Source: Delphinapterus leucas (taxonomy: Eukaryota > Chordata > Mammalia > Artiodactyla > Monodontidae). From it: a stretch of DNA of 64,000 nucleotides. Made by a program: the position numbers and the translations under genes. The first letter of the stretch is position 1. Every line of letters begins with the position of its first letter. The notes under the pieces are model-generated. The model searched no databases. It had not been told where the DNA came from and saw only the letters and a list, made by a program, of their open reading frames with translations. Location: the NCBI RefSeq assembly GCF_002288925.2, contig NW_022098000.1, positions 21,861,205-21,925,204 of the forward strand, in the 5' to 3' direction. Positions 45,801-60,100 of the stretch are shown here, piece by piece.

Positions 45801-48800
45801 CCAGAGTGGAAGCTGGAACCGGCAGACCACACTCAGAGGCCACTTCGAGGAATAATTAAAACACTTAAGACATCCTTCCGATCCTGTTTATATAAATAGA
45901 GCACAAATACTGATAAATGCATGCACATTTTTTTCCCTGGAAGCTGTTAACAGGACTTACTTTTTGCAGAGAGGGAGATTTTAGTTTCCATTCTATACTT
46001 TTCATGCTGCTTAAGTTCTCATACCATGTGCACATACTGCTTTTAAAGTTCTTTAAAAAATGTCCACAGGGATTACCTGGACGGCCATCTTGTCTTTTGG
46101 ACAATTTAGTTATTTTAAAAAAAAAAAAGACAATACCTTCATGTCTGCTTCTCCTCCACTGCGTGTGCCCTGACAGAAGAAGTTGTACTGGCCTTCCCAT
46201 ACTCCCGTCACTAACTGGAAAAAAAAAAAAGAAAAAGGGAAAAAGCTAATCACCAACAAAATAAGAACCAGGAGAAGCCCTATTCAATTAAAGTTCATTA
46301 ATTTGAGAATCTGTGCAGACTGACCTTGGGCTGTGCTGAGGCAAGTTTGCTCCGGGCAAAAAACCATAATGACAAGGGAGTATGAACCAAGGGGGGTTTA
46401 AATGACTAGGGACTCAATTTCACAAGGGGCAGGCCCTGCTTTGCCAGGCTGCCTCTCTCCAGAACCCTCAGTTCCCCTGGGCTCATCACAGGCACCTCGC
46501 CAATTCCACGGCCCAAGTTTTCCAATCATGGGCTTGGGTCCTGCCCTGCCACGGCCTCAGGGGAAACCACAGGCTTTCTCAAACCTGAGTGTGTACGACC
46601 AGAACCACCTCAAGGGCACAGTGAAAGGCAGATTGCTGGGGAGTGTTTCTGGTCTGGCAGGTCTGGGGTGGGGCCCAAGAATTCCCACTTCTAGCAGGTT
46701 CCCAGGTGATCCTGATGCCGGTCTGGAGCCCCCCTGCTGCAAGCCTGGGGCAACCGAGTCCAGCCTGAGCCTCTTCACTGTTTCCCGCTGCTGTGTCATC
46801 TCCAGATCCATGAATGAGACCTCTGCAAACTGAGGAACTGTGCCCACGCCTTGGAACTCGCCTGCGGCCGAGTAGGCACTGTGGTGGCACAGCGAGGACC
46901 CCGGACTTGGGGTGCAGAGCTGCAGGGTCACCAGTTCTCCACGAGGGCCTCAGCTGCCTCACCCACACGAGGGTGATGCCCGGCTAGGGGGAGACCTAAG
47001 GACCTGCTCCAACGGTCCAGAAGGTGGGTGTGATCTGACCACCCTGTGCGTGTCCACTATGTTCCAGCCAGCCAGACACCCACGAGATGCGCCTTTCTCC
47101 ATGGAGACCGCAGCTCACAACCATCTCCTGAAGCCTTGGCATCCTCAACTGTTCCCGGTGGCTCTCCCTCTGGTGGTCAAGTGGGGCCATGGGAGGAGAA
47201 ACCTCAGGTGGTCTGTCTTGTCGTGCTTGAGCTCATCTGGGGAGCCAACACGAGGAACCGGCCACTGGGCCCCCAAGTGTGGTTCTCAACGTGTTCCCTA
47301 GTCCAGCTGCACCAGCATCATGTGGGAACTCAAAACACATGCAAATACCTGAACCCTGCCTGGAGCTTCAGAGCCAAAACCCTAGAGAATCCAATCCTGT
47401 GGTTTATAAAGTGTGGTCCCGATGCAGCAGCGCCATCACCCAGGAGTTAGCTAGAAATATAAAATCTGAGGCCTAACCCCAGACCCACTGAATCAGAAAT
47501 TTCTGGGTGTGAAGCTCTGCGGTGTGAAAACAGGTTGTTTCACAGGTGATTTTTGATGCCACTGATGTTTGAGAACTGTTAAGCTGTGGTTCCTATTCCA
47601 GCTGTAGGACAGGCTCACCGGGGGAGCTTTTAAAAATTGCTAATGGGGGCTTCCCTGGTGGCGCAGTGGTTGAGGGTCCGCCTGCCGATGCAGGGGACAC
47701 GGGTTCGTGCCCCGGTCCGGGAGGATCCCACATGCCGCGGAGCGGATGGGCCCGTGAGCCATGGCCGCTGAGCCTGAGCATCCGGAGCCTGTGCTCCGCA
47801 ACGGGAGAGGCCACAACAGTGAGAGGCCCGCGTACACGCAAAAAAAAAAAAAAAAAAATTGCTAATGCCTGGCTTCCCCCAGACCATTAAACCAGAAGCT
47901 TGCAACGCAATTCCAGTGTGAAACTAGGAGTGGGAACCACTGATTTCATGCTACCTGATTCACGTAAGAAATGGTTCACCTACCAGCGCTGCATGAAAGA
48001 TGTAACTGAGACACAGGACTTTAGAACCTCGCACTGACCACCTTCCCCTACACTGTCCTCCAACAGAGTTTGGCTGGGGGGGAGGGCAGCGGCACACAGA
48101 TACCCTCAGGGAACATCAGCTGATCACAAAGGTCTGAAGACAAACGGTTAAACTTCCACCCTCAGAGACAAAAGCCAGCACACTCAACACCCTGCTTCAA
48201 TCTGGTTTTCCTTCTACTAACTCCTTTAAGAGCTAACACGGTTTTTGCGGCCAAAGACCAGCCCATCATTTTATGATGAAAAGAACGCAGGGTTAGGGAG
48301 CAGAAGTACCAGGGCTAGTGAGCAACCTGGGACACGCCAGCTAATTCCCTTGCACCTTGGCCATTCTTTACTGTAAGCAGATGAGGCTGTATTAAATTAT
48401 TTCCAAAGGTTCTGTTTTAATTTTCTACAGTTACTAAGATTTTTTTGAAAACAGACCACACATAAACTACACTATACTATCTTTGAAAAACCAGACCCAT
48501 AGGTAATTTACTGGAAGGTATATTATCTTTCTGGTCTTCCCCTTCCTAAAGTCATGCCAGTTAAGCACACTGCATGCAGACCTACCAGAAGTCCCAACCA
48601 TCAAGATACAAAGCCTGAGTCTAAAGTGGACTGCGTGTGTGTGTGTGTGTGCGTGCGTGTGTGCGCGCGCGCGCGTGTGTGTGCGTGTGTGCCCGCGCTG
48701 GGGTGGAAACCTGAGGGAAGAGAGGTGTCATCTTGGCACAATGTTCTTTGCTGCCCTTCCTTCTACCCCATGAGGGCGCTGATAAATTTTCTTCTGTGGC

Positions 48801-51800
48801 TGGAGGGTACAGAGAAAGAACTTTTTGGAACTCCACTGGGTTAAAGGATGGAGATAAAGAAGTCTAGATCACAGGTGTGAGCCTCTCCCAGGTGAGATAC
48901 ATTCTCCAAGTGCAAAATCTGCTTCCCTTGTAGGAAGTCCCGCCCCTTGAGCCCAGCTGGCTGTTGCATGCTTCCGTGTTTCTGGTCACAGGAGCAACGA
49001 GGAGAGACAGTGTGAAGACTTCAAAGCAAACGCGTCACCACTTCTGGGCATCCCCTCTAAGCACATCTGCTTTTGCCCCTTGGCAGTAAAAAAGGGGAAA
49101 CAACTTTCAAAAACACCAGAAGAGAATGTAAAATCTTTGTTCACAGAAGCCTTTCCTTAGAAACAGAAACTTGTAGTTCTTTTACATCACCAATGGGAGG
49201 GAGGGAGCACAAAAAATACTATGAAACAGCAAACCATTCCTGTTCCTTTATTTACAAAAACAGATGGCAGCTCTTTAGGCCTCATTTTCCTTACTCTTCA
49301 AACAGGATAAAAATAATACTCTGGCCTGTTCAGGCTGCCGTGAGACGTTAACAAAATGTGTGTAATGCTTATCTCACCCAACCTGGTATAGAGGATAAGC
49401 ACAGCAACTGTTAGAAATGACCATTACTTTATCCTTTTCAACTGCAGTGCTCTCCACACCCATGGACCCCCATCTCCAGCTCTCAAAATCTTATTCATCC
49501 TTCAAAGGTCAGCTAAAATTTTATTGTTTTTCATGGTTGCTCCCTTGAGCACTCCAGCTGAAGCCAGTCTCCTGCCTCTGAGCCTAGGTGCCGTGACTTA
49601 CACCTATGTGCTTACATGCTCCTTTAAGACCCGTCACTGGCTCTGTCTGAAGCTCCTCTGTAAGCTCTCAGAGGTTGTGTCTGCACGTCTGCATCCACAG
49701 AATCCATCACGGGGGTGGGGGGAGATGGAACGGGGACTCGTACATAAGGGATGTTGAACAAATATTTGCTCGATAACAACAAACAAAGTGTTCAAGGTGC
49801 TGCTTCTTGCCCCTTAAATCTAGGCCCAATGTTTTATTTGCAGGGGAAAATAAAAGTTTCCGTTCACAAGATGAAAACCAGTCCTCATTAAATGTCATAC
49901 TGGTGACATGGAGTTTAATTCTTAAATATCCTTGGCTTCAAAAGGGATAGGATATTTAACACACGAGGATCAAGCACCCGAGTTCAAGTTTATTCACCTA
50001 GGCTTCTCAGCCACCCTCCATACAAGTGGCCAGTATCAGGGTCCTGCTCTCTCCATTCCCATCAGAAAAAAACGGCATGTCTGAGTAACAGACCCTGGAG
50101 GCTCTCAGCCAAGGCCCGGCCTTCCCTCCAAAAGCTGCTCTGGGCAGCTCATCACACTGCAGCCCCAGGGAGGGCCCAGGAGGTGGGACCAAAGGGGAGG
50201 CACTGGAAGTGAGGGCAGGGCTCTACCTTGACTGCTGGAAGTCACCCCGACAGGGCAGGTCCGTGCTCCAGTGGAAAAGCAGCCCACAGCAAGCAGCTGG
50301 CCACCACCGCCCCAGCTCCGGATCCCACCGGCCACTCCAAGAACCGCCGAGGGAGCACTAAGTACCCGACACCTGGCTTCTCCCCAGTAACCAAGACATA
50401 AACAGCACCGCTGTGAACCACCACTCCTTCTCTGGAGTAAAGCAAACTTCAATTAGGCCATGGGCATGTGCAGAGCTATAATTAAAGCCTAGCTAGAAGC
50501 TTTCTTCTCTCCTTATGAGACAAATTCAATAATCAAAAGTGGTTTCATGCATCTTTTCACTTAAAGAAGAAAACTGAGGTGAATATCACAGCTGGGTCTG
50601 GATGATGCAGTTCACGGAGTGATTCATCTCTAGTTGATTGTCTAGGCGAGAGTTGACTTTTCTCAACTAACACCACAATTTAACCACAAATGTATACCCT
50701 ATAGCATGATAACCACTTCCAAGGCACTTTCTATAATGCCACAAAAGCATCTCAAGAAACAAGATCATTTGAAACACTTTAAGCAGAAAAATGTCATCCT
50801 GTGTGGCCCTTATCAGTTCACTCACCCCAACAACCCAAGATGTCAGAGCAGTAAGGTGACCCCTTTCCAAAAGGGGCTAATGGATTTAGTGATGAGGGTT
50901 TGATGAGCTGTGTGGTTATTTCCCCCTAAGCAGAAATGGAATGAAAGGTAACGGGAACAGACACTATCCATGCTGAAATTCAACCATCCCAGGACCCGAG
51001 GGACTTTGCTAAAATAAGCACCACCACCAAAAGTGTGTGAGGTTGACATCTTCCCAGATTTGACTGTTCCTGTGGGCATCTACAAGCGTGTACTTTTTAG
51101 AACCGGTACAAGGTCATGTTTTTTATTAAGGAAACAGAGACGAGTAGTGATATGGCTGGTCCAAAGTCACACAGCTTCTCGGTGGCACTGCTGGGACCAG
51201 CACCTAGGAATCCTGACTCTTGGTCCAAATGCAATGTCTCTAACAGCACTTCCAAGCTCCTCTGACCTTCTTTGTCTGTTTTTGTGTCTTTAGTAAGAAC
51301 ACAATGGAGATACTCTATTCATGAAGAATTCTATGGAAAAGCAGACCTTTCGCTGCATGTTTATCGTCAGCAGATGTTTGGTTTCAAATGAACCATCAGC
51401 TACTCCCAAATTAAAAGCACCCCTTTCTCCAAGGTTCAGCTGGCCAATACTGGCAGTGCCATTATGGAACAGGGTCAAGTCAAAGCATGTGGTTTTGAAT
51501 TTCAAACCTTTCCTGTCCAGAGCAGAAGGATGCCCATTAAGATAATTTCATACCTGTGGCCTCCCACAGTGTTTTTTTCCACTGAGGCCCAGGAACCCCT
51601 TGGGTTACAGCTGACTGCAATACTCTTGGTTACGTCATAAGGCCAGGCTCTGTACACTAGAGAAGGCTTCAGAACAAAGCACAAAGAAACAGCTTGTCCT
51701 CAGCCCAGCCTGACACAGGTATGTCTGGCATTCTTCCCTCAACCCTGGGCCCTGTCCACTTACGCTGGCAGTCCTTTTGTCTCACTATTCAGCCTCCTGA

Positions 51801-54800
51801 GAGGTGGTTTCTGGTAAATTGCTTCCACATACCCCACAAGAAACACTCATTTTATATTTTATGGGACTGGCTGGGAGAGAAAACCCAAGCTGAGGCTCAG
51901 TGTTCTGAGGCAGTGACGCACGATGGCCTGAAGCACAGACTCGAATCCCAGGTCCACCCGGGGCTTTGCCTGTGCAGAAAGGGGACAGTGACAGTGTGAT
52001 GAACAGTGAGTGAACCCAGTACCTGGCATAAGGCAGGCACTGTATATATAAGTCTTTGCTATGACTCTACACAAATGTCTGCTCTTTCTGCCCCAGCGCT
52101 TGAAGGCGCGTGACTAGGTCTGCACTGCTGCTGCTCCTACTGTATACAGAAGCCCCACCAGAGCATCCTCTGCGGAATTTAAAGAGAGACCTCCAGGGCT
52201 TCCCTGGTGGCACAGTGGTTGAGAATCTGCCTGCCGATGCAGGGGACACGGCTTCGTGCCCCAGTCCGGGAAGATCCCACATGCCGCGGAGCGGCTGGGC
52301 CCGTGAGCCATGGCCGCTGAGCCTGCACGTCCGGAGCCTGTGCTCCGCAACGGGAGAGGCCACAGCAGTGAGGGGCCCGCGTACCGCAAAAACAAAAACA
52401 AAAACAAAGAGAGACCTCCAGCTTACCTACTGACTCCTGCTTTACAAACTGAGTCTGCTTTAGTTGAGGATTTGTAGACTGGTTCCTTTTTACACCAGCT
52501 GTAAGGCTCAGTTACCAAGGTCTGTAGGGTCAGTTTAGAGGAGTCAGGCCTGGCTCTGGACCAAAGCCAAAGCTTCCTCTCTACTGGAAGGCATCCCTTC
52601 CCTGTCCCCTGGGAGTGTCGCTGAGGGGAAGGCTGTCTGTCAGAAGGCTGAATCCTTCTCTCCATCTTCCCACTGCAGGCATTCCCTCAGGGCAGTGCCA
52701 GGTAAATGGACAGGCAGGTAACTGAGGTGCTGCTTCTCCCTGAGAGAAGCTTCTTTCTGAGCAAGGAGTTTCAGTGGTAAGGGAACTGCGAGGGAGAAGT
52801 GTTTTAGGCAATCGTTGGGCCTTTCCTATAAGTATTAATCTCACCAGAGTTTCAACCTCTGTTCAATGCGGAAAGGCAGAATAGTACTAAATGTCTTTTT
52901 CAGAGTATTTTGGGAAACAAAATCATTTCTAAATAAAATTCAGTAATTACTTGCCAGGTCCTTTAAGTGTTTTTCCAAATCCTATTTTTTTTTCCACAAT
53001 AACATATCTATTTTAAGAAAGCCTGAAGGGAAAGAAAAACAAGACCGTTTAGAATATAATGTCTCCAGAGCAACTGCTCTGCAGCTCTGTCGAGGACCTT
53101 CAAAGCCAGAGCCGGGGAGGCAGTGCTGTCGGGGGCCTGGGGAGACGTGCTGACAGCACCGAGGCCACAATTACAGAGGGGGCGGAAAGCACAAGCAAAA
53201 CACCCTTCCCGTCAAATGCTCAACTTCTCTCATCCTCCGCGTCAAGCAGCGTCGGAAATCTTCAAGAGAAGATTCAAAGAAGAAAACCCCTGATGTCTGG
53301 TCCTGGCAACGCAGCAAACCGCGCGAAAGCTGAGCCACCTCCCCACCGTTAACACAAGGCAGAAATGCTATATGAAACACCAGAGAAACGCCAACACCAC
53401 CGATGCCTGACTGTAAGGTGAGGCTTCCCCTATAAAGTAAGTCAGAAAAGAGGACGTGAGCTCACATTCAAGTTCTTTTAAAAATCCCTTTTGTTTGGGG
53501 CAGACACGTTTACCTGAGATGACCCCAGCAATACTAGCTTGGGATGCTTACACGGGACTCCCTACAAACTGTCCTGTTTTTGTTTTTGAAAAAGGTAAAG
53601 AAATTTAACATAGGGTCTTCCCTGGCGGTCCAGTGGTTAAGACGCTGCGCTTCCAATGCAGGGGGCGTGGGTTTGATCTCTGGTCGGGAAACTAAGATCC
53701 CACATGCTGTGCAGTGTGGCCAAAAAAAAAAAAAAAAAAAAAAAATTAACATTGATATAATAATTATTCCCAGGGGCATGACCTCACAGATATAGCTGGA
53801 AGAAAAATTTTTAAAGGATATTTTCAAATAGCAATACAGCAAATGGTTAAGTTTGAGATCACAGTTGTATCTAACTAGGAAAAAAACCAATGTTTCCATG
53901 TTATGAAGTGAAAAAAAGAACAAGCAGTGAATTTTTATAAAGAAATAAAAACTGTATAGTAACTGAAACTAAAAATGGCTGAAAGAGCAGAATAGACACA
54001 ACTGAAAATACGAGTGAATTAGAGGAATGCAGGAGAGACATAAAGATGCAAAAAACACGAGAGAGAATACGTAGGGGTGAGAATGTCCAACACACGTCTA
54101 ATAGGAGCTCCAGCCAGAGCTGGTGAAGGAGGAGGAAGCATCGAGGATATGATGCCTGACGACTTTCCCAAATTCAGAAACACAGAAATTCTCAGCTTGG
54201 ATGCACACAATCCTGAGTGAGATAAATAAAAGTGGATTACTATCTAGGCACACTCTGTTTCATTCTTAAACAATTTTAGAAATATCTGGAAAGAAAAAGA
54301 CTACCTACAAAATGAACAAAAATGGGAGTGCGGCAGACTTCTCTGATAAATCTGCAAAGTGCTGGGGGAAAATAACTGCTAATTTAGAATTCTACGCCCT
54401 GCTAAAATACTATTCAAGCATAAAGTCACATAAATGATGCTCAAACAGGGACTGAGTTTACCCTTCCCAGAAAAGGAACTACTTCAGAAGAAAACTGAAC
54501 CTCAAAGGAAAGAATGGATTTCACAAATGAACAGCGTGCAGAGAAAATCAGTAAGCACAGACTGTAATGATGACTGTTTAGGACCTCAGAAAGAGGTGGA
54601 ATGAAACACCTGCCAACAATAACATGGAAGATGGGGGATCAGAGCCCAGATCTTCTACGGTCCTTGTATTGTTCAGGAGTAGAAACAGTAATTCATTTTA
54701 GACTTCATTAAGTCAAGGGTGCATGTTAAAAACTTATAGGTAATTACTAAATAATAGAATTAGAATAACTTTTAAATCAGTAAAATGAAAAAAAAATGCA

Positions 54801-57120
54801 ACAGAAAGCAGGAAAGGAATAAAAAAAGAGCAAAGAAAACATACAAACACATACACACAAAGGTGATAGAAATTATTCCAATATAACGATTATACTAAAT
54901 GAAAATGGATTAAAATTTCCCCACTAAAAGACAAGAGAGTGTCAAGATTCAGTCATTAACTCCTAAGTGTATACCTGGCCTAAATAAATAAATAAATAAA
55001 ATTTGCACACAGGGACATGTCCAATAACATTCAATGCAACATTGTTTCTGTTTGGGGAGGAAGGTTTCTGATCAAGAAAAAAACATACTTTTTAATTCCT
55101 TCTTAACTGCAAAAGCTTTTTACCTCAAATGCCAGCATATACATTTATTTCTAGCTAGTAAAGCACATGAGAATTGCTGCTTTGGAGAATAACTATGAAA
55201 ATAATACAATTTTGTTTCTGTAATACATTAAAAAATGCAAAATGCAAAACAAGAGTGAAGTTTCTGCAAAGGAGAAAGATAGTGTTGGGAGATAATTCTC
55301 CAAGGACCTCAATGCAAAATTGTTACATTGGAAATAACATACATGTCCATCCAAAGAAAAATGGATAAAATGGCATAATAAACTCTAACACTGAAATAAT
55401 ACAGAGAAGTTAAAACTAATGAAATGAAATCCATAAGATTCAACATACATTCTCAAAATATAATGCTGACTGAAAAAAGCTATTTGATAAAGAGTATAAA
55501 CTGTACACCATTTATGTAAGTTAAAAAAATTGTCTCAGAATATTCTGTAAGTTGTCACATATACATACATGTTTAGTAAAAGTATAAAAACATATCCAGG
55601 GGCTTCCCTGGTGGCGCAGTGGTTAAGAGTCCGCCTGCCGATGCAGGGGACGCGGGTTCGTGCCCCGGTCCAGGAAGATCCCACATGCCACGGAGCGGCT
55701 GGGCCCGTGAGCCATGGCCGCTGGGCCTGTGCATCGGAGCCTGTGCTCTGCATCGGGAGAGGACACAACAGTGAGAGGCCCGCGTACCACAAAAAAAAAC
55801 AAAAAACACCCCAAACATATCCAGAAAAGAAACGAACTTCAGAAGAAAGTCAAATCTGTGAAGGGGCTGTGCTTTAGATGCATTTTTGTCATTTCCTCTT
55901 TAAACAAAAAATTCAAACCAGTAATGTCAATATTTGTTAGGTACATAGATAAATATATTTCTATGATTTTATTTTCCATATTCTGAAGTAGTTTTGGACT
56001 TACAATTTTAAGTAAAAATTGCAAAGGGAAAGAAACAATAAGTTTTGAATCTATGCCAATTCAGATCACCTATCTAGTTAGCTATCAATCATTCTCTAAA
56101 ATTACATTTTAAATGTTCTGAATGTTTGAATCATTTCACTGAATTTTCTCACACTACTTCACAACACACAGTTCTAACTGCAAGGGAATAAACAATCAAA
56201 ATAATCTTGCTTGTAATCTGTGATTTATCTTTATTAAATAAAGTAAAACGTCATTCTGGCATTTGCTTTTTTATGTCTTAATGTCGAAGCCATGCTAACA
56301 AGGGGACGGAAAAGATGTGGAAGGAACATTGTAACTACAGCCAGAGAGGTGTGTGTGAGAGACGCAAGGCTGGAGGCACCGTGGGCACCCCTAGGGGCAC
56401 CGTGATGGGACAGAAGGCGTCAGGCTCCTCGGGACCACGGGGAGGCAGGAGAGGCTGGGATCACTGCTCTAGAGCCAAGCTCTCTCAAGGTGTCACAGAG
56501 GAACTGACCTTGAGAAGGGTCCTCAGAAAGGAGACGGGGACTGTCAAACCGAGGCAGGCCTAGGTCTGAAGGAAATGGAGTTTCTAGGTGGGGCAGAGAC
56601 CCAAAGAAAGGAAGAACCTGGTCTTGGGGGTTTGAGTGGATGGGGCACTGGGGCAGGCTGCTAAGGAGGGCAGCCAGCAGTTCTCTCCATTCAAGTTCAA
56701 GGTTGACGTGCTGTGCGTGCTGACCCTGCTTCCTGCTGCTACTGCTGAGACCCGCGATCCCTGCACAGGGATGCTCCCCTCCGGACCGTGACAAACCAAG
56801 CAACTGGATCCTCCCTGCTTTGCTGACGAGAGGCCAGAGGCCAGGAGCAGGGCGGATATACCAAAAAAGTTCCAGGTCAGGACAGAGCAGCCCCCTGAGT
56901 GTCTGACATGTTAACTAAGGAGTTATACTACTGGGTGAGCCAGGGGAAACCTGAGTCCAGCCCAGGTACACCCTGCACAATGAGGGAAAAGTCACAATCT
57001 GGCATCTGGTGGGTGGGGATTCTCAATCTTGGGGACAAAGGGAAAGATGTGTGGATAGTCTGAAAACACAGTGGGGCTTCCATTCAGATGAAACATGCCC
57101 TGGAGCTGGGGGGGGGGGAA

Positions 57121-57156
<36 letters not shown>

Positions 57157-60100
57157 CTGGAGGAGTAGGGGTGTGGGTAGAACGGCACACAAGATGTTTA
57201 TGTTTGCTATGAGGACACCGTTTTACAAAGCTGAGTGAGTAATGCAAACTAAGTTGTTTCTCTTCTATAACTTGACATTTTATTTTCGAGGCTTTACCAC
57301 TGACTGTGATCTTAGACAACACCTAATTTAATAAATGAAAAAAATGCTTGCCGTGAAGTCCTCTACTCCTAATCTAAAACATACCACTTTCAAACATACT
57401 TCTATTCAGGGATTATGACCTCTTTCCCAGAAATAAACACCAAGTTCATGAGGCAATTAGAAGTAAAGCCCTGTCTCTCTTTTTAATTTTCTTTCTACCA
57501 AGTGCAGAAGCTATGACCAAGCTCTTTCTATACCTTAAACTCAGTTTCACAGTTACAAGACAGTCATTTGGTTACTTTTCTTCTTCCAGTCATTTTAAAA
57601 CTTCCTGACTCCTCTCTCATTTCCTTTTTATCTCCCTCTTTCAAGATTTCTCTTCTCTCCTTGCAACAGTTAATTTTCTTTATATTAACCTAAAACTTTG
57701 CCAAGGCAGCTGAGAATTCATACCACAGGATTAAACAAACAGAAATATCAATGGCTACATATTTATTTTTAAGATTCTTTACAGACCCAAATATGTAGAT
57801 AAGCAGGTGGGTAAATAAAGACTAATCGTTGTGACCATGCCAATGGTGTGACCACAGGCAATGGCTCCAACTCTTGGGATGTTTCCCTGAAGTGAGGGGC
57901 CCAGCTGGGCTCCATGGTCCCCTCAGTTTGTTCTGCTGTAAAATGCCATGACTGCCCCGTGTTTCAGTACTCATTGGACTATAAATGCTAAGCAAAAAAA
58001 GAGGAAAAGCCAGTAGCTAAAATGAAATTTAAAACTTGACGAAAGATATGTTATAAGGTTATTCCTGAGGGGTTTATGTAAGTACAGGAAAAAAAAAAAA
58101 GTCAGACAAAAATCAAAAAGAAATATCATCTAATGTGGGTACTAGGGTTTATTTTCAACTCGGGAATATCTGATCTGAGCCTATTTTTATAAACTTGATT
58201 TAATTTAAAGATTATTGCCCCCTCATCCATTACTTCCCTATGTACTCTAAATTGTGGGTTAAGCACGTTATTTTCCTCCTCTATTTCCTGAATCTCTCTA
58301 TTCAGGGCTTAGATACTGCTCAACATCTTCCAATGTTTTCGCCAAGCTGTCTTGGAGGGAAATCTGTACTTCCTATTACAATGCTTTTAGAACCCCCCAA
58401 ATTCAGCCACATGCACTTGGAAGCGATCTACCCAGCACTCTTCTTCCCCTCTTTACCAGGGAATTACCTGTTTGAGAGGTTAATTATGAAGTTGTAATTA
58501 TATCTCTAGGGCTTGAGAAACATATGAGACAGGTAGATACTTAAGTTCTGTAAGATTTAATAGTCTTAAATACTTTTTCTCTAGAATATTGCTAGGCGTA
58601 ATAATAAACTCTATAAGAGCCTTCTTAAGGAAATGGCTCTACCATCTATCAAGTAGGGGAAAGTAAACGGTTCGCTCTAAGACACCTGACAGCTTGCTGC
58701 GGCTTTGTCCCTGGAACACAGAGATGAGCACAGTGCTGGGCCCATTCCTGTGCACTGCCCTTGCCTCCAGGCCCGCAATCTCCACCTCGGAGGCTAATTA
58801 AACTGCTTTCGCTCTAGAACAGGCCAGGAAGGAAGGAAAACAGGAGTTGTGAGCATTTCACAGACTGTCAGGCATAAAAGCAATGATAGTAGCATCTGCC
58901 AGCCTAGTCATAAAACCTTTACCTTGGCTTATGAAATACATGTGGGGGGGGGACCAGACCCAAACCTCTCCCAGCGGCAGTGCCTCTGACGATCAGACAC
59001 ATGCTTCCCACCAGCTCCTGCATCACACGCACACCCCCGCACACACACGGGGAGACCCCCGTCACAGTCCGAGGCTGCTGGGGAATTCACTGCAAGATTC
59101 GTATTGATTTCTCCCCTTTTCTTCTCTTTTACTACTCCTTGGAGAATTGAAGCCAAAATGAAAGGTTAAAAATCCAAACAGGAGTACTTGCAAGTGTTTG
59201 TTTTACGTATGGCTTGAGTCTCAGCCCCAGAGATTTAGCAGTAGTTTTGTGCTATAAACCTGAACAGTGTAGTTCTGCCCCTAAAAATGCATACAAATCT
59301 TACTTATCACGGAGGGAGCTTTCCTCCCCTTCTAGCTTTAAAGGCTAAGTGACTATACTGTCAAAATAGGAGGCTTAAGTTTTGATTCCGATGTGTCTTT
59401 CACTCTTCCTTAAGCCTTCAAGATCATCAAATTTGGTTTTCAACATCACTGTTTTATAGAAAAAATAATCTGGCCTGAACTTAGACCATTCCAACCCTAA
59501 ACGCAGACCTCACTATCTATTCTTCTTAGCTTTGAAAAAAATAACCTCTCAAAGCTCCAAGCTGTCTACAGTGATCAGATCAGGATGGAGAGGGCTGACC
59601 GACCACAAACATACCAAACGCAGACTCCACCCACTTCCTTCCCCGGCTGCCTCCAAACAAGAACCAGGCATTTATTAAATGCTTCATAATAAAATGCTCA
59701 CAGATCTGTTCTTTGCGTTCTGTTCATTTTCTACTCTGTGTTCTGCTTGCGTAAGAGTATTTCTGAAAATATTAATTTTAATTCTGAGTATAATGCAGAA
59801 CATAAATAACAAAAGAATCCATAGCAAAGCCTTCTGTTTTAGATAGATGTGCCCAGAAGGCACATTTGTGCAAATAACTCTGGCGTTTTGAAACATCGAT
59901 TTTATAACATCCTCGAAACGCATTACTGTACCTGCCCTCCCTGTTCTCTCCCCCCACGCAGCTGCCTTTCTCCACTTAGGAGCACAATTCAGGACGGTGA
60001 CACGAGTACATTTAAGTGAGAGGAAGCTGTGTTAACCTCTGACCTACCTCACAGAACATATAGAGAGACAGCAGCGTGAGTCCAAGGTTATAAACCACTA

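Larger units (their letters stand above)
46215..60047 (-). other. ELOVL5 intron 3 (13.8 kb)
   Basis: Largest intron in the window. It holds three MER5-like relics, four CHR SINEs, L1 pieces, a Z-DNA-prone TG/CG tract and the poly-G run, listed separately. 47943-48630, 48695-51105, 52422-53601, 55825-57100 and 57157-60047 show no gene and no repeat I can name with confidence. Confidence 0.85.

Noticed and set aside
57009..57322. Poly-Gly and poly-Pro open frames
   Set aside because: Produced by the G homopolymer; no coding context.
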